A DNA stretch of 64,000 nucleotides from contig NZ_JASERL010000016.1 in NCBI RefSeq assembly GCF_030766935.1, positions 208,386-272,385 on the forward strand, in the 5' to 3' direction. Shown here piece by piece: positions 8,016-14,673 of this stretch (positions are counted from its first letter, which is position 1; each line of letters starts with the position of its first letter). The notes beneath the pieces were generated by a model, which had not been told where the DNA came from, made no database searches, and saw only the letters and a list, made by a program, of their open reading frames with translations. The DNA comes from Streptomyces sp. KL109B. Lineage in GTDB: Bacteria > Actinomycetota > Actinomycetes > Streptomycetales > Streptomycetaceae. The translations under genes and the position numbers were made by a program.

Positions 8016-10751
8016 GTGCCCTCATTGACGTACGACCTCACGCTCGCCGGACTCTCCGTGGGGGCGGCGGCGGCGCTCACCGGGATCGGTCTGATCGTCA
8101 CCTACCGGGCGACCGGTGTACTCAACTTCGCGCACGGCGCGGTCGCGATGCTCTGCGCGTACCTGCTGCGACACCTGGTGGTGGAGTGGGACGTCCCCCT
8201 GTGGGCGGCAGCGGCACTGGTCCTGCTCGTCTTCGCCCCCACTCTCGGACTCGCCCTGGAACACGGGGTGTTCAGACCGCTGGCAGCGGCGGGCGCCGAC
8301 CCGGCACGCACACTGGTGGCGTCCATCGGCGTCTTCGTCCTCCTCGTCGGGGCGGCGGCGCTGCTGTGGGGCACGGGCGCGCTGGAGGACGCGCCGACGC
8401 TGATCGCCGGGGAGCCGTGGGGGCAGCTCGCGGCGGCCTGCTCGATCGGGGTGGCGGTGTGGGCGGTGACGCGCTGGACACGGTTCGGCGGGGAGCTGCG
8501 GGCGGTCGTCGACAACCGCCCGCTTGCGGTGCTCGGCGGCATCGACGCGGACCGGGTCGCGGCGGCGGGCTGGGCCTTCGGCACGTTCACGGCGGGCCTC
8601 ACGGGCGTCCTCCTCGCCCCCTACGTACGCCTCGACCCCTACGGTCTGCCGCTCCTGGTGATGGAGGTCGTGGCGGTGGCCGTCGTGGCGGGCATGCGGC
8701 GGCTCGGGGTGGCGGTGGCGGCCGCGCTCGCGATCGGGGTGGCGCAGAGCCAGTTGACGCGGCTGCATCCGCACGGCTGGGCGGAGCCGCTGGTGCAGGC
8801 GGTGGGGGCGAACCTGTTCGTGGTGGCACTCCTCTTCGCGGCGCTCGCGCTGCCGGCGGTCGGCGGGGAGGGGGCGCTGCCGCGGGCGGTGACACGGGGC
8901 CGGAAGGCGGCCCCACGAGGAGCGTGGCTGGTGGCGGGCGTCCTGTTCCTCCTCCCCCTCGGCTTCGCGGGCTCGGACCTCCAGACGTCGGTACAGGTCC
9001 CGGCGCTGGCGCTGATCCTGCTGTCGCTGGTGGTGGTGACGGGCAGGGCCGGTCAACTCGCATTGGGCCAGGGCGCGTTCGCGGGCCTGGGCGCACTCTT
9101 CACGGCCCTGCTCGCGACCGGCGACTTCCCAGCCCTCCCCCAACTCCCCGCCCTCACCGCCCTCTTCACGTCCGTCCTCCTGGTGGCACCCCTGGGCCTG
9201 CTGACCGCCGCGCCCGCCATCCGCCGCCACGGCCTCGCGCTGGCGCTGGCCACGTTCGCGGTAGGGGTCGGCGTGAGCCGATTCGTCTTCGCCCAGCCCT
9301 ACGCGGCATCCGGCCCGACCCCGCCACGCCCCACCGGCTTCACGGACGACCGCGCCTTCTACGTCCTCGAACTCACGCTCCTGGCGGTGGCGTTGGCGGC
9401 CGTTGCCGCATTACGCCGGGGCCGGATCGGCCGGGCACTCGCGGCGGTACGGGACCACGAGGCGGGCGCGTCGGCGGCGGGCATCGGGGTCCCCGGCCTG
9501 AAGGTCGCCGCGTTCGTCACGGGCGCGGGCCTCGCGGCCCTGGGCGGCGGCCTCCTGACCTTCGGCGTGCACTCCTTCGACCCCGCCTCGTACGACCCGG
9601 TGCGAGGCCTGCTGTGGTTCGCCACGATCGTCGTCCTCGGCGCCGACACCCCCTTCGCAGCCCTGCTCGGCGCGGGCCTCCTGGTGGGCCTCGACGCGGG
9701 CACCCGGGGCGGAGTGGCGGCGGCGGTGATCGGGGTGCTGGCGGTACTGGTGGGCCGGAACCTGGGCACGGGCACCCGGTGGCGCCCCCGAGACCACCTC
9801 ACACCCCGGGGCTCAAGGGCACGCAAACGCCTCAACCAAGGACCACCAAATCAACCCCCCGCGACACTTGAACAGCAAGCCCAGGCACACCCAAATCAAC
9901 CCCCCGCGACACCTGAGCAGCAAGCCCAGGCACACCCAAATCAACCCCCCGCGATACTTGAGCAGCGAGCCCAGGCACACCCAAATCAAGCCCCTGCGGC
10001 GATTGAGCAGCGGGGTCCGGGCCAGAGCCCCGCGACGCCAACACCGGTTAACCGTCCCCCAAGAACCACCCCACCCACACTCTCCGCCACCCACCTCACC
10101 GTCACCTACAACTCCCACCCCGCCCTCGACAACGTAGGCCTCCCGCTCCCACCCGGCAGGGTCACCGCCATCGTGGGCCCGAACGGCGCCGGCAAGAGCA
10201 CCCTCTTCCACTGCCTCGCCGGAACCCTCCGCCCGGACACCGGCCACATCCGGTTCGGGCCCCACGACATCACCCGCCACCCGGCCCACGCCCGGACCCG
10301 CCAAGGAATCGCCCGCACCTTCCAACAGCTCGTCGTCTTCCCGTCGTTGACCGTGGCCGAGAACATTCGGGTCGGCGCCGAACAGGGCCGCGTACGGGAC
10401 CCGCAAGCCACCGACCGCATGCTGCGCCTGTTCGGCCTGCGCGGCGACCAGGCGACATCGGGGCTGCCCACGGGAACGCTGCGCCGCGTCGAACTGGCCC
10501 GTGCCCTCGCGGGCGAACCGCACGTACTGCTGCTCGACGAGCCGACCGCAGGACTCGACACCACCGAAGTCGCCGCCCTCGCCCGCCTGTTGAGGGCGCT
10601 CGCGGCCGACGGCGTCGCCGTCCTCGTCGTCGAGCACGACATGGACCTCGTGGCGGAACTCGCGGACACCGTGCACGTGATGGCGGCGGGCCGCATCGTC
10701 GCCTCGGGCCCCCCGGCCACCGTCCTGGACCGCACCCCGGAACCGCCATGA
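8016..10751 (+). CDS. LivH-LivM-LivG triple fusion: branched-chain amino acid type ABC permease/ATPase
   Basis: A 911-residue polypeptide that joins three proteins usually encoded separately. Residues 1-290 are a LivH-type permease (TGVLNFAHGAVAM). Residues 300-590 are a LivM-type permease (GQLALGQGAFAGLGA). Residues 605-680 are a Pro/Gln/Ala repeat linker. Residues 680-911 are a LivG-type ATPase with Walker A GPNGAGKST, Q-loop RTFQQL, Walker B LLLDEP and switch His in VVEHD. The ABC signature is degenerate (LPTGTLRR instead of LSGGQ). The GTG start at 8016 has only a weak GAGA upstream. An in-frame TTA codon (residue 466) should make translation depend on bldA. The stop overlaps the livF start (ATGA). 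Confidence 0.9.
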   Translation: MPSLTYDLTLAGLSVGAAAALTGIGLIVTYRATGVLNFAHGAVAMLCAYLLRHLVVEWDVPLWAAAALVLLVFAPTLGLALEHGVFRPLAAAGADPARTLVASIGVFVLLVGAAALLWGTGALEDAPTLIAGEPWGQLAAACSIGVAVWAVTRWTRFGGELRAVVDNRPLAVLGGIDADRVAAAGWAFGTFTAGLTGVLLAPYVRLDPYGLPLLVMEVVAVAVVAGMRRLGVAVAAALAIGVAQSQLTRLHPHGWAEPLVQAVGANLFVVALLFAALALPAVGGEGALPRAVTRGRKAAPRGAWLVAGVLFLLPLGFAGSDLQTSVQVPALALILLSLVVVTGRAGQLALGQGAFAGLGALFTALLATGDFPALPQLPALTALFTSVLLVAPLGLLTAAPAIRRHGLALALATFAVGVGVSRFVFAQPYAASGPTPPRPTGFTDDRAFYVLELTLLAVALAAVAALRRGRIGRALAAVRDHEAGASAAGIGVPGLKVAAFVTGAGLAALGGGLLTFGVHSFDPASYDPVRGLLWFATIVVLGADTPFAALLGAGLLVGLDAGTRGGVAAAVIGVLAVLVGRNLGTGTRWRPRDHLTPRGSRARKRLNQGPPNQPPATLEQQAQAHPNQPPATPEQQAQAHPNQPPAILEQRAQAHPNQAPAAIEQRGPGQSPATPTPVNRPPRTTPPTLSATHLTVTYNSHPALDNVGLPLPPGRVTAIVGPNGAGKSTLFHCLAGTLRPDTGHIRFGPHDITRHPAHARTRQGIARTFQQLVVFPSLTVAENIRVGAEQGRVRDPQATDRMLRLFGLRGDQATSGLPTGTLRRVELARALAGEPHVLLLDEPTAGLDTTEVAALARLLRALAADGVAVLVVEHDMDLVAELADTVHVMAAGRIVASGPPATVLDRTPEPP
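9411..9413 (+). promoter_or_regulatory. TTA leucine codon (bldA-dependent) inside the LivHMG gene
   Basis: TTA in frame, codon 466, in the LivM part (AALRRGR). TTA codons are very rare in Streptomyces and are read only by the developmentally controlled tRNA-Leu(UAA) from bldA. None was noticed in the other genes here by eye. Confidence 0.85.
9848..10035 (+). repeat. Three 45-bp tandem repeats plus a diverged extragenic repeat, coding for the LivM-LivG linker
   Basis: Units 9848-9892, 9893-9937 and 9938-9982 are nearly identical 45-mers, each encoding about NQPPATxEQQAQAHP. The fourth unit (9983-10035) continues into a sequence that closely matches the non-coding repeat at 40005-40056, in the same orientation, including the GAGC-GGGGTCCGG core and the following AGAGCCCCG. 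The three units resemble the first half of that repeat, so the linker seems to derive from it. Confidence 0.9.
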
Positions 10752-11470
10752 CCCCCGCCCCCGCCAACAACACCCCCAACGCCACCAACGCCACCAACGC
10801 CACCGGCATCCAACTCCGCGCCGCCCACGCCCACTACGGCCCCCTCGAAGCACTCCACGGCATCACCCTCACCGCCCCCGCCGCCGCGCTCACCGTCCTG
10901 CTCGGCCCGAACGGCTCCGGCCGCACCACCGCCCTGCGCGCCCTCGCCGGCACCGTACGGCTCACCGCCGGATCCGTGCTGTGGGACGGGGCCGACGTCA
11001 CCCGGCACTCCGCCCACGCCCGCGCCGCGGCCGGCCTGCGCCTCGTACCCGACCGGCAGGCCGTCTTCGCCGGCCTCACCGTCGCCGAGAACCTCCGCCT
11101 CGCGGCCGGAGACGTGGCCCCCGCCCTCGACGCCTACCCCGAACTCCGCCCCCTCCTCCCCCGCCGCGCCGGCACCCTCTCCGGCGGCGAACAGCGGATG
11201 CTCGCCGTCTCCCGCGCCCTGCACGCCCCCGCCCGCGTCGTCCTCCTCGACGAGCCCACCCAGGGCATGGCCCCACCGGTCGCGGCCCGCACCTACGCCC
11301 TCCTGCGCGCGCTCGACGCCTGCGTGGTCCTCGCCGAACAACGCCTGCCGCCCGACCTCCGCCGAGCGGCGACGAAGGGGGCGGCGGTGTTCGTGTACGA
11401 ACTCGGGCGCGGCGCGGTCGTGTTCCGGGGCGAGGCCACCGAAATCCCTAACGGGACCCCTTCGGAATGA
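10748..11470 (+). CDS. LivF-type ABC transporter ATP-binding protein
   Basis: A 240-residue nucleotide-binding subunit that would pair with the LivG part of the preceding fusion. The signature LSGGEQ (144-149), the Q-loop region PDRQAVFAGLTVAEN and Walker B VVLLDEP (165-170) are intact. The Walker A is GPNGSGRT: the invariant Lys is replaced by Arg59 (codon CGC). The N-terminus has an Asn-Ala-Thr triplet repeat. The switch-loop His is Gln in this family anyway (VLAEQ). The start overlaps the upstream stop by four bases. Its last 23 bases overlap, tail to tail, the rpf gene on the other strand. Confidence 0.9.
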   Translation: MTPAPANNTPNATNATNATGIQLRAAHAHYGPLEALHGITLTAPAAALTVLLGPNGSGRTTALRALAGTVRLTAGSVLWDGADVTRHSAHARAAAGLRLVPDRQAVFAGLTVAENLRLAAGDVAPALDAYPELRPLLPRRAGTLSGGEQRMLAVSRALHAPARVVLLDEPTQGMAPPVAARTYALLRALDACVVLAEQRLPPDLRRAATKGAAVFVYELGRGAVVFRGEATEIPNGTPSE

Positions 11471-12020
11471 GCAGCATCGTGCCCTCGTTGAGCCGGTCGG
11501 GGTGCGCCCCGACCATGTCGCGGTTGGCCTTGTAGAGCGCCTGCCAGCCGCCCTTCACCTTGAAGTGCCGCGCGATGGACTCCAGCGTCTCGCCGCGCTT
11601 CACGACGTGCACCCGGCCGTCGAGCTTGTACCGCTTCGAGCAGTCGGGCCACGCGTCCCACCCCTGGGTGCCGAGGACCCGCTCCGCGACCTTGATCTGT
11701 TCGTCGCGGGTGGCGAGGTCGGCGCGCGGCGCGTACGCGAGGCCGCCGTGCTCCTCCCAGGTGGGCTGGTGGAACTGGAGCCCGCCGTAGTACGAGTTGC
11801 CGGTGTTCTCGTCCCAGTCGCCGCTGCTCTCGCACTGCGCGAGGCAGGACCACGGCCACTGGGCCTTGGCGCAGCCGTACGGTTCGGCGGCGTGCGCCCT
11901 TGCGGCGAAGGCCGGCAGGACTGCCAGCGCGAGGAGCACGCCCAGCAGGGCCGCCGCCCACCGCCGCGCGCCGAGCGCCTTCGGAAACGTAGAGAACGAG
12001 AACGCTGAGGTCAGGTGCAT
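11448..12020 (-). CDS. Secreted Rpf-domain protein with LysM (muralytic transglycosylase-like)
   Basis: A 190-residue secreted protein. A signal peptide (about residues 1-48, cleaved after AHA) precedes a resuscitation-promoting-factor domain with the catalytic Glu in QCESSGDWDENTGN and YYGGLQFHQPTWEEHGG. A C-terminal LysM (VHVVKRGETLESIARHFKVKGGWQALYKANRD) binds peptidoglycan. It should cleave the glycan strands of the cell wall during spore germination or growth. TAGCGT ends seven bases before the ATG and no Shine-Dalgarno sequence is visible, so the mRNA is probably leaderless. The 3' end overlaps livF in opposite orientation. Confidence 0.9.
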   Translation of the reverse strand: MHLTSAFSFSTFPKALGARRWAAALLGVLLALAVLPAFAARAHAAEPYGCAKAQWPWSCLAQCESSGDWDENTGNSYYGGLQFHQPTWEEHGGLAYAPRADLATRDEQIKVAERVLGTQGWDAWPDCSKRYKLDGRVHVVKRGETLESIARHFKVKGGWQALYKANRDMVGAHPDRLNEGTMLLIPKGSR

Positions 12021-12027
12021 GGTTCGG

Positions 12028-12041
12028 ACGCTAGGCAGCCG
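12028..12041 (-). promoter_or_regulatory. Predicted -10 region of leaderless rpf gene
   Basis: On the minus strand GGCTGCCTAGCGT contains the -10 box TAGCGT (12033-12028), with seven bases to the ATG at 12020. The same GGCTGCCTAG core recurs upstream of the second rpf gene (12861-12870), where TAGATT is the -10. Confidence 0.6.
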
Positions 12042-12077
12042 GTCGGCGGCCGCTCGCCGTGCCGCGCCGCACCCACC

Positions 12078-12113
12078 GTGGCCCCACCCGGTCGGCGGAC
12101 CGGGTGGGGCCAC
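12078..12113 (-). terminator. Terminator hairpin of the second rpf gene
   Basis: A perfect 16-bp stem (12078-12093 with 12098-12113) has a four-base loop. It begins 17 bases after the stop of the minus-strand gene at 12130-12804. A T-run is lacking. Confidence 0.85.
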
Positions 12114-12129
12114 GTGGCACACGTGCGGC

Positions 12130-12804
12130 TCAGTGCAGCCGCAGCCGCTGGCCCGGCAGGATCAGGTCGGGGTCGCCGCCGATCACCGCCCTGTTCGTTG
12201 CGTACAGGTGCTGCCAGCTGGTGCCGTGGGCCGCGGCGATGCCGCCCAGGGTGTCACCGCCGCGCACGACATAGCCGCCGCGGCGGACCGCGCCGCGATC
12301 GGTGTGGCCTGAACCGCGCTGTTTCTGGACCGACCTGGGAGCCGCTTCGGGAGCCGCCTTCGGCGCGGACTTCGGTGCCGCCTTGGGTGCGGACCCGGGT
12401 GCGGCCTCGGGTGCCGACTGGACGCCCGGCGCGCTGCCGTACGCCCCCGCCCGCGCCGCGCAGGTGGGCCACGCGCCCCACCCCTGCGCCCGCTGCACCT
12501 TGCCGGCGATGGCGATCTGCTGGGCCCTGGAGGCCCGGTCGGCCGTCGCGGCGTAGGCCCCTCCGCCGTACGCGCGCCAGGTGCCGGCCGAGAACTGGAG
12601 GCCGCCGTAGTAGCCGTTCCCGGTGTTCGTGTGCCAGTTGCCGCCGCTCTCGCAGCGTGCGATGCGGTCCCAGACGCCGCCGTCGGCCGCCTGCGCGGGG
12701 CCGGTGAGGGCGAGGAGACCGAACGGGACGGCGAGCGCCACCCCGGTGAAGACCGCTGTCGTGCGAGCCACTGTCGTGCGTGCCGTACGGATCGGCGCGG
12801 ACAT
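12130..12804 (-). CDS. Secreted Rpf-domain protein with LysM, second copy
   Basis: A 224-residue secreted muralytic enzyme: signal peptide ending AQA near residue 39, Rpf domain with the catalytic Glu in RCESGGNWHTNTGN and YYGGLQFSAGTWRAYGG, then a flexible Ala/Pro/Lys repeat linker (APKAAPKSAPKAAPEAAP), and a C-terminal LysM (YVVRGGDTLGGIAAAHGTS). Its domain order equals that of the neighbouring copy, but the linker is longer, so the two are tandem paralogs. It has a GAGAGGG ribosome site and a leader of about 48 bases containing a 13-base tandem repeat (12820-12845). Confidence 0.9.
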   Translation of the reverse strand: MSAPIRTARTTVARTTAVFTGVALAVPFGLLALTGPAQAADGGVWDRIARCESGGNWHTNTGNGYYGGLQFSAGTWRAYGGGAYAATADRASRAQQIAIAGKVQRAQGWGAWPTCAARAGAYGSAPGVQSAPEAAPGSAPKAAPKSAPKAAPEAAPRSVQKQRGSGHTDRGAVRRGGYVVRGGDTLGGIAAAHGTSWQHLYATNRAVIGGDPDLILPGQRLRLH

Positions 12805-13229
12805 GAGAATCCCTCTCGTGGACTGCTCGTTCGGACTGCTCGTTGCGGACGGCGAGGGAATCTAGGCAGCCCACGGCGGCCGCGGCAACCAACGCGCCGT
12901 CCCGCCAGGCCAGTTCACCGTTACCCGGGGTATCGACGATTTTCGGCCAGCCGATAGATACGCGGATTTCAGGATTTGTCGACCTGTCGCCCCGACGATC
13001 TGTGACCCACTTCACCGGTCCAACTTCCTTGGAAAACCAACAAGTTGGCGGGGAGTGACGGATTCCGGGCGTTCGTTCACGGTCTGCGCCGGATGGGGCG
13101 ATTCCGTTCGGATCCGGGCGTGACCGAGGACACAGATCGCCCGTTGTCCCTTCATAAGCACTCGCGTGACCGCGACCGATCGCCCCGATCGGTCCGACAG
13201 ATCCCTACACAGATCCCTGAGGAGCCCCC
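12805..13229. promoter_or_regulatory. Divergent intergenic region between rpf gene and unknown gene
   Basis: 425 bases without a gene. Minus-strand rpf signals: -10 TAGATT (12864-12859) and a tandem 13-mer GGACTGCTCGTT(C/G) in the leader. A hairpin CCAACTT...AAGTTGG with an inner TTGG-AAAA-CCAA lies at 13020-13048. An inverted repeat GACCGATC-N5-GATCGGTC (13174-13194) and a direct repeat CAGATCCCT (13198, 13210) precede the TGAGGAG ribosome site of the plus-strand gene and could be an operator. Confidence 0.5.
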
Positions 13230-14033
13230 GTGCCGCGCTTGCTCGACGTCAGCACCGACGTACGCGCCGAGATCGGCGACGAAGAAGCCGACCGGCTGCT
13301 GGCCGGCGACAACGCCCCGGGCAGCTACGACTGCACCTCCTGCCGCACGCCGGGCGACTCGCAGCAGGAGCGGACCAGCACCGTCCTCTTCGTCGGCGAC
13401 GAGACCGCCGTACTCGCCTTCGCCCACGCCAACTGCCTGCCCTCGCAGGTCGTGCAGGTCGCCGAGGACCAGCTGCAGGGCGCCGTGCAGTCCATCACCG
13501 GCGGCGGCCAGGACGCCACGGTGCCCGCGCAGTCGGGCGGCGTCCCGGACGCCGCCCCCTCGCAGGCCGTGCTCGGCGTGACCAGCGGCCTCGTACTGAT
13601 CGGCGACACGACGCACCCCGCCCTCGTCGTCGAGCCGACGGGCCCCATCGCCCGCCCCGGCACGACCACGGGCGGGGACGACTTCCTGCCGCTCCTGATC
13701 GAGCAGGGCTTCCTGTCGGTCCCCGACCTGTCCGCGCCGCCCGCCGCGCTGAACGGCTGGTCGGTGCTGCTCGCGATGGGCCAGCTGCACGCCATCCTGC
13801 AGCCCGGCACCGGCGGCGCCGCCCAGGTCGCCTGGTGGCAGGCGCACCAGCCGCTCCTGGTGACCGAGGGCTGGCGGGCCGCTGCGAACAAGACGCAGAC
13901 CGTGCTCGTCTTCGCCGCCTCCGCCGGTTCGATCGGCCGTCAGCCGCGCGAGGACCTGATGCGCCAGGCCCTCGACAAGGCCGCCGCGAACGGCCGCCTG
14001 GTGGCCGCCGCGATGCCGCTCGCCGGCACCTGA
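13230..14033 (+). CDS. Conserved Streptomyces protein of unknown function
   Basis: A 267-residue cytoplasmic protein, GTG start with an excellent TGAGGAG upstream. There is no signal peptide or membrane helix. A CxxC pair (Cys35, Cys38) sits in SYDCTSCRTPGD, possibly a metal or redox site. The rest is hydrophobic and Gly/Ala-rich with VLIGDTTHPALVVEP and GWSVLLAMGQLHAILQPG. I do not recognise a named domain. The CxxC-containing N-terminus plus two alpha/beta halves is all that can be said. It is transcribed alone, followed by a large hairpin. Confidence 0.75.
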   Translation: MPRLLDVSTDVRAEIGDEEADRLLAGDNAPGSYDCTSCRTPGDSQQERTSTVLFVGDETAVLAFAHANCLPSQVVQVAEDQLQGAVQSITGGGQDATVPAQSGGVPDAAPSQAVLGVTSGLVLIGDTTHPALVVEPTGPIARPGTTTGGDDFLPLLIEQGFLSVPDLSAPPAALNGWSVLLAMGQLHAILQPGTGGAAQVAWWQAHQPLLVTEGWRAAANKTQTVLVFAASAGSIGRQPREDLMRQALDKAAANGRLVAAAMPLAGT

Positions 14034-14053
14034 CCGACCCCGCCCGCGGGCCA

Positions 14054-14132
14054 AGGGCCCCCACGAATGCGCCGGTCAAACCGCTGACAGCCTGCAGAAG
14101 CGGAGGCCAAGGGCGCATCCGTCGGGGGCCCT
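14054..14132. terminator. Long imperfect inverted repeat with inner stem
   Basis: Arms 14054-14073 and 14112-14132 pair over about 19 positions with one mismatch and one extra base. The 38-base interior holds a second stem CCGCT/AGCGG (14081-14085 with 14099-14103). It may terminate the upstream gene or form a structured leader for the gene at 14149, which begins 17 bases later. Confidence 0.6.
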
Positions 14133-14148
14133 GTTCGTTGGCACATAC

Positions 14149-14547
14149 GTGCACCCATACGACCCCACCTCATCCTCCGCGTCCGCCTCCGCCTCCTCGT
14201 CCCGACGGCACCAGCCGTACCAGCAGAGCCCCATCCCCTCGATGCGTCCCGCGGAGGGCCACCAGCCGGGCAGTCACGCCGGGGGCCACCCAGGAGGCGG
14301 TCAGTCCGCCACCCCGATCTTCGACGCCCTGTACGCGGAGTACCGCCGCTCCTTCCGGGCGCTGCCCGGCGACCGCAGCGGCGAGGAGGACCTGACGTAC
14401 CGGGGTTTCCCCCCGACCTCGCACGGCGCACACCACCACCCCGCCCCGCACCCGCCGCGCTGGCAGCCGTACCCCGGACAGCACGGCACGGGACCGGGGC
14501 GCCACTTCCCCGCGGCCCTGCCACCGGCGCCGCGCCGCGAGCACTGA
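14149..14547 (+). CDS. Small Pro/His/Ser-rich protein of unknown function
   Basis: A 132-residue, largely disordered protein. The only segment that looks folded and constrained is TPIFDALYAEYRRSFRALPGD (residues about 62-82), followed by an Arg-Gly-Glu-Glu stretch; the flanks are Ser-rich (N-terminus) and His/Pro-rich (C-terminus). GTG start, weak ribosome site. The core motif is the kind kept in small Streptomyces proteins of unknown role; I cannot assign a function. It lies 120 bases upstream of the kinase gene and is read the same way. Confidence 0.6.
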   Translation: MHPYDPTSSSASASASSSRRHQPYQQSPIPSMRPAEGHQPGSHAGGHPGGGQSATPIFDALYAEYRRSFRALPGDRSGEEDLTYRGFPPTSHGAHHHPAPHPPRWQPYPGQHGTGPGRHFPAALPPAPRREH

Positions 14548-14673
14548 CGCCGGGCCACCGGCCTACCCTCACCGTGGCGGAGGCCGAGGCTCCGCCTTAC
14601 CGTACGAACAAGGTGCCCCCACGCCTGTACCCGGTTCGCCGTCCGAACGGGGAGACAACAGGGGGAGATGGTC

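Noticed and set aside
12805..13050. Possible c-di-AMP (ydaO-type) riboswitch upstream of the second rpf gene
   Set aside because: Such a switch controls rpfA in other Streptomyces, and GGGTAACGGTGAAC on the minus strand is vaguely similar. The conserved paired regions could not be laid out, and the predicted start site (about 12852) lies downstream of it.
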